Part shown: in pieces, positions 25,558-33,378 of the stretch
How the letters are laid out: each line of letters begins with the position of its first letter
How positions within the stretch are numbered: position 1 is the stretch's first letter
NCBI RefSeq assembly: GCF_031458235.1
Contig: NZ_JAVDYB010000001.1
Coordinates: 2,749,001-2,813,000, forward strand
DNA: 64,000 bases
Reading direction: 5' to 3'
From: Catenuloplanes atrovinosus
GTDB lineage: Bacteria; Actinomycetota; Actinomycetes; Mycobacteriales; Micromonosporaceae
Notes under the pieces: generated by a model
Database searches by the model: none
What the model saw: only the letters and a program-made list of their open reading frames with translations
Told to the model about the DNA's origin: nothing
Translations under genes and position numbers: made by a program

Positions 25558-26874
25558 TCAGGCGAGGGCGCAGGACGCGCCGTTGAGCGCGAACGCGGCG
25601 GGCCGGCCGGCGTCGCCGGTGTGGGTGGCCTGGAACCCGATGCTGGTCGAGGCGCCCGGCGGCAGCGCGGCGTTGTGCGCGACGTTGCCGGCGGTCACCT
25701 GCCCGGCGGCCGGGCTGTAGGTGGCGTTCCAGCCGGACGTGATGGTCTGGCCGGCGGGCAGCGCGAATGCCAGCGTCCAGCCGTTGATCGCGGTGGCGGC
25801 GGTGTTGGTGATCGTGATGCTCGCGGTCAGCCCGCCGGTCCAGGCGTTCACGGCGTAGCCCACCGCGCAGCCGCCGGCCGGTGCCGGGCTGGACGTCGCC
25901 GGGGGCGTGGGCCCGGTCGGGGTCGGCGTCGTGCCGGTCAGGCCGAAGAACGCGACGGCCTGCGCCGCCATGCCGGTCGACGGCAGGCTGTGCCCGGCGC
26001 CGGCGATGCTGTACGCCTCGACCTGCACGGTTCCGGAGGCGTCGGCGTACCGCCGGCGGTTCCAGCCGTTCTGCGGGGTGTCGGTGGACGTCGGGGTCTG
26101 GCTGAGCCCGAACACGTTGGTCCACTGCTCGATCGACTCGTTGAGCAGCGAATACGGCACCAGGGTGTCGTTGGTGCCGTGCCAGAGCTGGATCCGCGGG
26201 CGCGGCCCGGAGTAGCCCGGGTACGCCTGCCGCACCGCGTCGCCCCACTGCTGCGGCGTGCGGTTCATCGCGCCGCCGGTGCACTGGCTGGCGCCGGGCG
26301 GATAGTCGGCCGCGTTCGCGAAGCAGTTGAACGGCACGCCCATGAACGACGCGCCGGCCTTGAACACGTCCGGGTAGACCGCCAGCATGTGCTGGGTCAT
26401 CATGCCGCCGGACGAGCTGCCGGTGGCGTAGACCCGGTTCGGGTCGCCGCCGTGCTGCCGCTGCACATAGTTGACCATCGAGACGATCGAGACCGGATCG
26501 CTGCCCCCGCCGCGCCGCTTGGCCGCGGCCGACCAGGTGTCGAAGCAGTTGCCGAAGCCGGCCTGCTGGGTCGCGGTGGGGTAGATGACGATGAAGCCCA
26601 GCTGGTCGGCGAGCCGGGCGAACTCGCTGCCGGAGTAGAACCCCGGGCCGGAGCCGCCGCAGCCGTGCATGGCGACCACGATCGCCGGGTTGGCCGGGCG
26701 ACGGTCCGGCACGTAGAGGTGCATGCGCATGCCGCCGGGGTTGTCGCCGAAGCCGGTGACCTCCTGTAGCGAGGCGGCCTCGGCCGGGCTGGTCAGCGCC
26801 GGGGAGACGATGGCCAGGAGCCCGGCGGCGAGGGCGACCGCCAGGCCGCCGAGCCTGGTGCGTGCGGTTCTCAC
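25558..26874 (-). CDS. Secreted esterase (PHB-depolymerase/CE1 type) with C-terminal CBM2
   Basis: A 438-residue exported enzyme. The start chosen is GTG with GAGGAG 7 bases upstream, placing MRTARTRLGGLAVALAAG at the head of a signal peptide; earlier in-frame ATGs lack a site. The catalytic domain has MHGCGGSGPGF, the elbow GSSSGGMM, WHGTNDTLVPY with the Asp and AGAGHSLP with the His. A Pro/Thr linker (TPTPTGPTPPATSSPAPAG) leads to a family 2 carbohydrate-binding module bounded by two cysteines. The module points to plant polysaccharide, so an acetylxylan or feruloyl esterase is more likely than PHB breakdown. Confidence 0.9.
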   Translation of the reverse strand: MRTARTRLGGLAVALAAGLLAIVSPALTSPAEAASLQEVTGFGDNPGGMRMHLYVPDRRPANPAIVVAMHGCGGSGPGFYSGSEFARLADQLGFIVIYPTATQQAGFGNCFDTWSAAAKRRGGGSDPVSIVSMVNYVQRQHGGDPNRVYATGSSSGGMMTQHMLAVYPDVFKAGASFMGVPFNCFANAADYPPGASQCTGGAMNRTPQQWGDAVRQAYPGYSGPRPRIQLWHGTNDTLVPYSLLNESIEQWTNVFGLSQTPTSTDTPQNGWNRRRYADASGTVQVEAYSIAGAGHSLPSTGMAAQAVAFFGLTGTTPTPTGPTPPATSSPAPAGGCAVGYAVNAWTGGLTASITITNTAATAINGWTLAFALPAGQTITSGWNATYSPAAGQVTAGNVAHNAALPPGASTSIGFQATHTGDAGRPAAFALNGASCALA

Positions 26875-26902
26875 GATGTGACTCCTCGGGTCCGAGGTCA
26901 TG

Positions 26903-26924
26903 CATTGATAGGTGTCTATCAATG
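26903..26924. promoter_or_regulatory. Palindromic operator upstream of the esterase
   Basis: CATTGATAG (26903-26911) and CTATCAATG (26916-26924) are perfect 9-bp inverted arms around GTGT. The site is AT-rich in a GC-rich context and lies about 30 bases upstream of the chosen start, fitting a repressor site. Confidence 0.65.
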
Positions 26925-26983
26925 TCCTCGGCGTCCCGAAAAGTGTCAAGTAAGCGGTCGCGGCCGGCCGGCGGCGGACGCGG

Positions 26984-27046
26984 CTCGGCCCGGTGACGGC
27001 TCCCCGCAGCGTGCGTGCGATGGGGCGGGAGCCGTACCGGGCCGAG
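26984..27046. terminator. Long hairpin downstream of the DUF4360 gene
   Basis: About 20 bp pair (26984-27004 with 27027-27046, one extra base) around a 22-base loop. It is some 190 bases beyond the stop of the leftward DUF4360 gene and upstream of the esterase promoter. A weaker 7-bp hairpin lies closer to the stop. Nothing else recognisable fills 26925-27234. Confidence 0.65.
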
Positions 27047-27234
27047 TGACCGGGTGATCCCCGGGTGGGGCCGACGGCGTCGACGCGGGCGGTGAAGGGC
27101 CGTCCGGAGTCGAGGCGTGGCGACGGGTACGTGTACGTACCGCGGTCGTGTTCCGCGAATGGGTTATCGGTGACGGGCGGTGGCGAGGGTCGCGCGAGTG
27201 GCCGGCGATCCTCGCCACTGTCGTGCCGGTTGTG

Positions 27235-27879
27235 TCAGGGGCAGCGCTTCCATGCGAAATGGTACGTGGTGGCGATGCTGCCGTCGGTGGAGTCCATTGT
27301 CAGGAAGCTGGTGGTCGTCGAGGTGCCTTTCGAGACCCGCAGCTCGGTGTTGATGTTGAGGTTGCGCAGTTCGCCGCAGGGGTGCCAGACGACCGCGGCG
27401 ATCGGGACCTCGTCGCTGGCGATCCAGTTGTCGTCGAAAGGCGCGGCGATGGGGTGGTTGGTGAAGGTGCCCTGAGTCATGCCCTGGAAGTAGTAGTTGG
27501 CTCGCTGGGAGGCGACCGCACCGGTCTGGAGCAGGCCGTATCCGCGGTAGTCCACCTTGGTGATGGCGAAGCTGAAGCCCTGCGGCACGTGCACCAGCAC
27601 GTTGAGCTGGCAGTTCTTGCGGCCCTCGGTGCTGGCGATGCCCGGGCCCGCCTGGGCCAGGTAATCGCTGTAGATCGCGGTGAAGGCGGTGTTGTCCGGC
27701 GAGACCGCGACGTCCGCCGAACCGGGTCGGCAGCCGGAACCGGCCATCGCGACGAGGTCGATGACCATCTTGTCGGCCGGTGGATCCTCCAGGATGTTCC
27801 CGGCGGACGCGGGCGAGGCGGCGATCAGTGAGGACGCGATCAACGCCAGTACGGTTCCGGCTTGCAGCAGTTTACGCAT
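27235..27879 (-). CDS. DUF4360 family secreted protein (copy 1)
   Basis: A 214-residue exported protein. The ATG is chosen because GGAGGGAG lies 5 bases upstream and a signal peptide follows (ending ASPASA). Conserved features are MAGSGCRPGSADVAVSPD, GRKNCQL, ANYYFQG and NLNINTELRVS, with four cysteines (GSGC, KNCQ, HPCG and the C-terminal RC) likely forming two disulfides. Function of this family is unknown. It is divergently arranged with a clear paralogue at 28323, and has its own promoter and terminator. Confidence 0.87.
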   Translation of the reverse strand: MRKLLQAGTVLALIASSLIAASPASAGNILEDPPADKMVIDLVAMAGSGCRPGSADVAVSPDNTAFTAIYSDYLAQAGPGIASTEGRKNCQLNVLVHVPQGFSFAITKVDYRGYGLLQTGAVASQRANYYFQGMTQGTFTNHPIAAPFDDNWIASDEVPIAAVVWHPCGELRNLNINTELRVSKGTSTTTSFLTMDSTDGSIATTYHFAWKRCP

Positions 27880-28322
27880 GGAACTCCCTCCGATGTGAAC
27901 GACAGAGCGCGCGCGGCACAACGGTAAAGGGAACATAGATGGCGGTCAATGTCTTGGGCGTCTGGTCGCATTGTTCAGTAATTGGGTGGCATCACCAACG
28001 TGCGGTGAATCGGCATGCCCGCTCTTTTCCCCTAATTAGGACAAAGAGCGCCGCCAATCTGGTGCAATGCTCGCCAATTGACCCGATACGTACGGTGTCG
28101 ATCAGTTCTGCGTCACCATACATCGGTTTCTCAAGCATCGATCAGAGCCAATGGTTGCGCCGGAGGTCCCGTGGGGCATACATTCTCAAGCGGCAACCGG
28201 CCGGAGCGGTCACGGACCCCATCATAAGAATCTTGACGGGGGCGGAGCGAGGTGGGCCGGATTGGCAATGAGGCATCCGCGAGGCACCGGTTGAGATTGG
28301 AATAGGTCAAGAGAGGAATGCA
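27880..28322. other. AT-richer divergent intergenic region between the DUF4360 genes
   Basis: About 440 bases with clearly lower GC than the window. It holds the leftward promoter listed separately. No coding frame with family resemblance was found. The rightward gene has GAGAGGA 5 bases before its ATG. The length and composition suggest regulator binding. Confidence 0.5.
27921..27949 (-). promoter_or_regulatory. Promoter of DUF4360 copy 1
   Basis: On the minus strand TTGACC (27949-27944) and TACCGT (27926-27921) are separated by 17 bases, about 40 bases ahead of the start codon. Confidence 0.55.
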
Positions 28323-28976
28323 ATGAAACGAAACCCCGCCGGCGCGAGACACGCGGTTATCATCGCACTCGGCACGGTTCTCGCCCTGCCGCTGTCCGCG
28401 CCGGCGCGCGCGGACGGCGACGAAACGGCTGCCGCCGTCCCGGACGGTAACGTCACCGTCGAGGTGGTGGCCGCCAGCGGTTCGGGCTGCTCGCCCGGCA
28501 CGGCGTCGGTCGTCGCCAAGCCCGACAAGTCCGGCTTCCGGATCAGGTACTACGACTTCGTGGCGTACGCCGGTGGCGGCGCCGCCGTGGCCGAGCGTCG
28601 CAAGAACTGCCAGATCGGTGTCCTCGTCACGGTGCCGGCGGGGTGGACCTTCGCGGTCGCGGAGGCGGAGTACCGTGGCCGCGCCCGGCTCCAGCCCGGC
28701 GCCACGGGCCTGCAGCGCACCAACTACTACTGGCAGGGTTCGTCGGACAACAGCAGCACCGAGGACACGTTCTACGGTCCGCTCGGCGGCTACTGGTCCA
28801 CCAGGGACGTGGCCCCGGTGCTGGTGTACCGGCCCTGTGCGACACAGCGGGTGCTGAACATCAACACCGAGCTGCGGGTGGACGCGGGCGCGTCGGGCTA
28901 CTACAGCAGCATGTCGATGAACTCGAGCGAGGGCGACGTCGACACCCTGTTCAACTTCACCTGGACGCAGTGCTGA
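28323..28976 (+). CDS. DUF4360 family secreted protein (copy 2)
   Basis: A 217-residue exported paralogue of the protein at 27235. The signal peptide ends near APARA. Shared features: AASGSGCSPGTASVVAKPD, ERRKNCQIGV, TNYYWQG and LNINTELRVD, and the same four cysteine positions including the C-terminal residue. The two differ widely elsewhere, so the duplication is old. Function unknown; the fixed disulfides and export suggest a cell-surface or extracellular role. Confidence 0.87.
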   Translation: MKRNPAGARHAVIIALGTVLALPLSAPARADGDETAAAVPDGNVTVEVVAASGSGCSPGTASVVAKPDKSGFRIRYYDFVAYAGGGAAVAERRKNCQIGVLVTVPAGWTFAVAEAEYRGRARLQPGATGLQRTNYYWQGSSDNSSTEDTFYGPLGGYWSTRDVAPVLVYRPCATQRVLNINTELRVDAGASGYYSSMSMNSSEGDVDTLFNFTWTQC

Positions 28977-29003
28977 GGCCGTACCGGCGCTGCTCGTGTC
29001 GCG

Positions 29004-29035
29004 ATCGCGGAGGGTTCCACGGAACCTTCCGCGAT
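29004..29035. terminator. Bidirectional hairpin between DUF4360 copy 2 and the LacI gene
   Basis: About 15 bp pair with one mismatch (29004-29018 against 29021-29035), with a very short loop, between convergent stops. Confidence 0.75.
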
Positions 29036-29056
29036 TGTTCGCGCGCGGGCGCCTGA

Positions 29057-30091
29057 CTACACGGGACCGGTGGACCGGCGGGTGATCAGCGTGGGGGAGA
29101 GCCTCACCTGGGCGGCCGGCCGGGCGGGGTCGGCGACGCGGTCCAGCAGCAGCCGGGCCGCGTTCACGCCGATCTGGTGGCCGGCCTGGTCGACGGTGGT
29201 CAGCGAGATCGGGCCGAACGCGGCGAACGTGGTGTTGTCGTAGCCGGCGACGGAGATGTCCGCGGGCGCGGACAGGCCGGCCTCGGCGAGCGCGTCGAGC
29301 ACGCCCATGGCGACGATGTCGGCGCCGGCGAAGATGGCGGTCGGCCGCTCCGGCCGGGCGAGCAGTTCCTGTGCGCCGAGGTAGCCGCCCCGCTGGGTGT
29401 ACGTGGTGGAGGCGACGTCGATGTGCTCGCCGAGACCGTGGGCGTGCATGGCCCGGCGGTAACCGTCGGCGCGGATGGCGTTGGGCATCTCGGTGAGCCG
29501 GACCGGGTCCTTCTCCAGGTGTTCGATGTGGGCGATCCGCCGGTGGCCGAGCGCGGCGAGGTGGGCGACCACCAGGCCGGCGCCGGTGAGGTCGTCGTCG
29601 GCGACCGTGTCGTGAACGGCGGAGCGGCCGTGCCGGCCGACCACCACGGTGGGCACGGTCCGGGCGATGCGCTCCAGGCGCGGGCCCGAACTCAGCGGCG
29701 CGATCAGGATGACGCCGTCCATGTTGCGGTCGATCATGGCGTCGGTGACCCGGGCCTCGGCCGGCTCGTCGTTGCCGGCCGAGGCGATCAGCACCTGGTA
29801 GTCGGTGCCGCCGAGCTCGGCCTCCACGCCGTCGAGCACGTCGGCGAAGAACGGGTTGCGCAGGTCCGGCAGCATCACGCCGATCGTGTAGGTCCGCCCG
29901 CGCAGCCCGCGGGCCGCGGCGGACGGCCGGTAGCCGAGCTCCTCGATCGCGGCCCGCACCCTGGCCTGCATCTCGGGACTGGCCCCGTACGCCCTGCGCA
30001 GCACCTTGGACACGGCGGTGGTGGACACCCCGGCATGCCGCGCCACGTCGACGATGGTGACCCGGCGGCCGGGACCCGGACCGTGCGGCAT
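29057..30091 (-). CDS. LacI family transcriptional repressor of the rhamnoside operon
   Basis: A 344-residue LacI-type protein. Residues 9-56 form the helix-turn-helix and hinge (VTIVDVARHAGVSTTAVSKV, then YRPSAAARGLRG), followed by the two-lobed sugar-binding domain (IGVMLPDLRNPFFADVLDGV, GYDNTTFAAFGPISLTTVDQ). ATG follows AAGGAGGGCGG. It diverges from the permease genes, and two matching AACGTT-centred sites lie in the shared control region, one just upstream of this gene. It probably represses the operon and itself until a rhamnose-containing sugar binds. Confidence 0.92.
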   Translation of the reverse strand: MPHGPGPGRRVTIVDVARHAGVSTTAVSKVLRRAYGASPEMQARVRAAIEELGYRPSAAARGLRGRTYTIGVMLPDLRNPFFADVLDGVEAELGGTDYQVLIASAGNDEPAEARVTDAMIDRNMDGVILIAPLSSGPRLERIARTVPTVVVGRHGRSAVHDTVADDDLTGAGLVVAHLAALGHRRIAHIEHLEKDPVRLTEMPNAIRADGYRRAMHAHGLGEHIDVASTTYTQRGGYLGAQELLARPERPTAIFAGADIVAMGVLDALAEAGLSAPADISVAGYDNTTFAAFGPISLTTVDQAGHQIGVNAARLLLDRVADPARPAAQVRLSPTLITRRSTGPV

Positions 30092-30105
30092 CCGCCCTCC
30101 TTGGC

Positions 30106-30121
30106 TGGGAAACGTTGCCCA
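30106..30121. promoter_or_regulatory. LacI-type operator 1
   Basis: TGGGAAACGTTGCCCA is nearly palindromic around the CG step typical of LacI-family sites. It stands 15 bases upstream of the repressor start, implying autoregulation. Confidence 0.75.
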
Positions 30122-30162
30122 CTATACGGGCTTGATCGAGAAGCTTGATGGCTGGCCATCTC

Positions 30163-30191
30163 TTGACGGGTCTCGCCATCCGCTCTTAAGG
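30163..30191 (+). promoter_or_regulatory. Promoter of the rhamnoside transport operon
   Basis: TTGACG (30163-30168) and TTAAGG (30186-30191) are spaced 17 bases apart, just upstream of operator 2, which would cover the transcription start. Confidence 0.6.
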
Positions 30192-30205
30192 TCGGCGAAA
30201 CACGA

Positions 30206-30221
30206 TGGAAAACGTTACCCG
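30206..30221. promoter_or_regulatory. LacI-type operator 2
   Basis: TGGAAAACGTTACCCG matches operator 1 in 12 of 16 positions and keeps the AACGTT core. It lies directly after the -10 element and about 100 bases from operator 1, so looping between both sites is possible. Confidence 0.75.
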
Positions 30222-30321
30222 CGCCATACCGGCCTTCGGCGCGTGGCACCCCCTGTTCGCGTCCGTGTCCGAGGGTTCGCTCGACCGGCGCGGTGAAACG
30301 ATTCAGCAAAGCGGGTACCCA

Positions 30322-31212
30322 GTGAGACTCGATGTGCAAGGACGCCGTCACGCGCCGCCCTGGTGGTTCACGCTCCCGGCTCTGCTGCTGTTCGCCTTCG
30401 TGGTGCTGCTGCCCAGCGCCCGCGGGCTGCACTACGCCGTCACCGACTGGGACGGCCTGAACCCTGACTTCACCGTCGTCGGCCTGGACAACTTCACCGC
30501 CATGGCCGACGACCCGGACGCGTTCGGCGCGGTCCGGCACACGCTGGTGGTCGCGGTCGCGATCACGGTGCTCCAGAACGGCCTCGGGCTGCTGCTCGCG
30601 CTGGGCGTCAACTCCGCGATCAAAAGCCGCGACGTGCTGCGCGTGCTGCTCTTCGCGCCCGCGATGATCGCGCAGATCGTCACCGCGTACCTGTGGCGCA
30701 ACCTCCTCGGCCCGGACGGCGCGGTCAACAGCGCGCTCGGCGCCATCGGGCTCGGCGGGCTGCGGCGGGACTGGCTCGGCGACCCGGACCTGGCGCTGTG
30801 GATGATCGTGCTGGTCGTGGTCTGGCAGTACGCCGGCTACTCCATGGTGATCTTCCTGGCCGGGCTGCAGTCCGTGCCGAAGGAGATCTACGAGGCGGCC
30901 GCGATCGACGGCACCGGGCCGGTCCGCCGCTTCTGGTCGATCATCCGGCCGCTGCTGGCGCCGGCGCTCACCATCAACCTGATGCTGTCGATCATCGGTG
31001 GCCTCAAACTCTTCGACCAGGTGTACGCGATGACCGGCGGCGGGCCCGGCCACGCCACCGACACGATCTCCACACTGATCTACAAGGAGGCGTTCACGCT
31101 CGGCGAGTTCGGCTACAGCATCGCGCTCGCGGTGGTGCTCACCGTGATCGTCGCGGTCGCGTCCGGCGCGCAGTACACGGTGCTGTCCCGTGGCGAGCGG
31201 GCCGCGTCGTGA
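30322..31212 (+). CDS. Carbohydrate ABC transporter permease (first subunit)
   Basis: A 296-residue permease of the CUT1 class with six membrane segments and the coupling motif EAAAIDGTGPVRRFWSIIRP. The GTG at 30322 is chosen because an upstream in-frame ATG lies inside operator 2, directly after the promoter. It overlaps the second permease gene by GTGA. No ATPase gene is present; in many actinomycetes a shared MsiK-type ATPase serves such systems. With the GH78 enzyme it probably imports rhamnosides or rhamnose oligomers. Confidence 0.9.
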   Translation: MRLDVQGRRHAPPWWFTLPALLLFAFVVLLPSARGLHYAVTDWDGLNPDFTVVGLDNFTAMADDPDAFGAVRHTLVVAVAITVLQNGLGLLLALGVNSAIKSRDVLRVLLFAPAMIAQIVTAYLWRNLLGPDGAVNSALGAIGLGGLRRDWLGDPDLALWMIVLVVVWQYAGYSMVIFLAGLQSVPKEIYEAAAIDGTGPVRRFWSIIRPLLAPALTINLMLSIIGGLKLFDQVYAMTGGGPGHATDTISTLIYKEAFTLGEFGYSIALAVVLTVIVAVASGAQYTVLSRGERAAS

Positions 31213-32030
31213 ACCGCTACTCACCCCGTACCCTCGCGCTCGAAGTGGTCATGATCGCGGTCGCGGCCGTGTTCGCCTTTCCGGTGTACGTGCTGGTCAA
31301 CCTGGCCGTGCGGGCGCCGTCGGACACGTCGTCGCCGATCGCCCCGACGAGTTCCCCGACGCTCGGCAACTTCGCCGGGGCGTGGCGGGAGGCCGGGCTG
31401 GGCGGCGCCCTGATCAACAGCGTGGTGGTGACCGCAGCCAGCGTGCTGATCGTCCTGGTCGTGTCGTCGCTGGCCGCCTACCCGCTGGCCCGGTCCGCCG
31501 CGCGGTGGTCCCGCGGCACGTTCCTGCTGATCATGCTGGGGCTGGTGCTGCCGTTCCAGCTCGCGTCGCTGCCGCTCTACCAGACCGTGCGCGACCTCGG
31601 GCTGCTCGGCTCGGTCTGGTCGCTGGTGCTGTTCTACTCCGGGCTGCAGGTGCCGTTCACGACGTTCCTCTACGTCGGGTTCCTGCGCGCGCTGCCGCGC
31701 GACTTCGAGGACGCGGCGCAGCTCGACGGCGCCACGCCGCTGAGCACCTACCGGTACGTGATCCTGCCGATGCTCAAGCCGATCACGGTCACCGCGCTGG
31801 TGCTGAACGCGGTCAGCGTCTGGAACGACTTCTTCACCCCGCTGCTGTACCTGTCCGGCAGCACGCAGCAGACCGTGCCGGTCGCGATCGCCGGCTTCGT
31901 CGGCCAGTACGTCTCCGACTGGAACCTCATCTTCGCCGCGCTGCTGATCAGCATCGTGCCCGTGCTCGCGGTCTACCTGGCCCTGCAGCGCCACATCATC
32001 AACGGATTCGCCGGAGGGCTCAAGGGATGA
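31209..32030 (+). CDS. Carbohydrate ABC transporter permease (second subunit)
   Basis: A 273-residue CUT1 permease with six membrane segments and the motif EDAAQLDGATPLSTYRYVIL. The GTG start overlaps the preceding stop. It forms a heterodimer with the first permease. An 88-base gap without a terminator leads to the binding-protein gene. Confidence 0.91.
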   Translation: MNRYSPRTLALEVVMIAVAAVFAFPVYVLVNLAVRAPSDTSSPIAPTSSPTLGNFAGAWREAGLGGALINSVVVTAASVLIVLVVSSLAAYPLARSAARWSRGTFLLIMLGLVLPFQLASLPLYQTVRDLGLLGSVWSLVLFYSGLQVPFTTFLYVGFLRALPRDFEDAAQLDGATPLSTYRYVILPMLKPITVTALVLNAVSVWNDFFTPLLYLSGSTQQTVPVAIAGFVGQYVSDWNLIFAALLISIVPVLAVYLALQRHIINGFAGGLKG

Positions 32031-32118
32031 CCGTCCACGGCCCACGGAACCGGCCGCCGGCGGGGCCACCGTCCGGCCGCTACACGCTCACCGCACTCGC
32101 TCCGTCGTGGGAGAGACC

Positions 32119-33378
32119 ATGAAGTCACGCACCGCGCTCATCGCCGCGTTCGCGGCCGTCACCATGACCGTCACCGCGTGCAACGGCGGCACCAACGCCG
32201 CCGCCGAGGGTGACGGCACGACCCTGACCATCGCGTCGGTCGACCAGGGCTCGATCGAGAAGGTCGTCGACGCGTTCAAGGCCGCCAACCCGGGCGTCAC
32301 CGTCAACCTGACCACCTCCGGCGCCGACCAGTACCAGCAGCAGATCCGCACCCAGCTCGCCTCCGGCACCGCGCCGGACGTGATGACCGTGTGGCCGGGC
32401 AACGGCAACCCGGGCGCCACCTACGTGATCGCCAAGCCCGGCTACCTGCTCGACCTGTCCGGCCAGCCGTGGGCCGCCCGCCTGCCGGACGCGTTCCAGC
32501 GGGTCGCGCAGTACGAGGGGAGGACGTACAACGCGGTGTTCGGGCTCAACGGCATCGGCGCGGTCTACAACGACCGGGCGCTGAGGGACTCCGGGCTGAC
32601 CGCGCCGGGCACCTGGACCGAGCTGCTCGCCTTCTGCCGCGCGGCCGACGGGAGGGGCACGCCCGCGTTCGCGCTCGGCATCCAGGACAACTGGGTCACC
32701 CAGCTCGTGCTGTACGCGCTCGCGGCCACCGTCGTCTACGGCGCCGACCCCGGCTTCGACGCCAAGTTGCAGGCCGGCCGGGCCACGTTCGCGAACTCGG
32801 CGTGGACCACGGCGATGGCGAAGTACCGCCAGCTGGCGGACGCGGGCTGCTTCCAGGACAACCCGCTCGGCACCTCCTACGAGGCCAGTCAGACGCTGGC
32901 CGCGACCGGGAAGACGCTCGGCATCATCCAGGGCAACTGGATCATCAGCCTGCTCAAGCGGAAGGACCCGGCCGGTACGTACACGATGAGGGCACTTCCG
33001 GCCACCGACGACCCGGCCTCGTTCGTGATGCCGGCCGCGGCCGGTGCCGGGTACGGCGTGAACGCCAAGGCGAAGAACCGGGACCTGGCGCTGCGGTTCA
33101 TCACGTTCGTCATGTCGCCGGAGGGCATGAAGCTGTTCACCGAGACACAGGGCAGCCTGCCCACGCTGCCGGACGCCGGCACCGCGGTCGACCCCGGCCT
33201 GGCCGAGCTGCAGACGTTCGTGCGCGAGGACCGGACCGTGCCGTTCATGGACCAGCTCTGGCCGAACGCGAAGGTGCAGCAGACCATGCTCAGCGGCCTC
33301 CAGGAGGTCTTCAGCGACCAGGCCACCCCGGCCGACGTGCTCACCGATATGGACACCGACTACAAGGCGGGATCATGA
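32119..33378 (+). CDS. Sugar-binding ABC transporter lipoprotein
   Basis: A 419-residue extracellular solute-binding protein. The ATG is chosen so that MKSRTALIAAFAAVTMTVTA leads to the lipobox Cys; GGAGAG stands just upstream. The mature part follows the type 1 CUT pattern (LTIASVDQGSIEKVVDAFKA, SGTAPDVMTVWPGNG, TQGSLPTLPDAG). It delivers sugar to the two permeases upstream. The stop overlaps the rhamnosidase start by ATGA, tying uptake and hydrolysis together. Confidence 0.9.
   Translation: MKSRTALIAAFAAVTMTVTACNGGTNAAAEGDGTTLTIASVDQGSIEKVVDAFKAANPGVTVNLTTSGADQYQQQIRTQLASGTAPDVMTVWPGNGNPGATYVIAKPGYLLDLSGQPWAARLPDAFQRVAQYEGRTYNAVFGLNGIGAVYNDRALRDSGLTAPGTWTELLAFCRAADGRGTPAFALGIQDNWVTQLVLYALAATVVYGADPGFDAKLQAGRATFANSAWTTAMAKYRQLADAGCFQDNPLGTSYEASQTLAATGKTLGIIQGNWIISLLKRKDPAGTYTMRALPATDDPASFVMPAAAGAGYGVNAKAKNRDLALRFITFVMSPEGMKLFTETQGSLPTLPDAGTAVDPGLAELQTFVREDRTVPFMDQLWPNAKVQQTMLSGLQEVFSDQATPADVLTDMDTDYKAGS

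Noticed and set aside
27939-28271. A 110-codon open frame in the AT-rich gap between the DUF4360 genes
   Set aside because: Its composition is irregular, it has no ribosome site and no family resemblance; it covers the promoter region.
30205-30321. An earlier in-frame ATG for the first sugar permease
   Set aside because: It lies inside the LacI-type operator just after the promoter and has no ribosome site; the extra residues are not membrane-permease-like.
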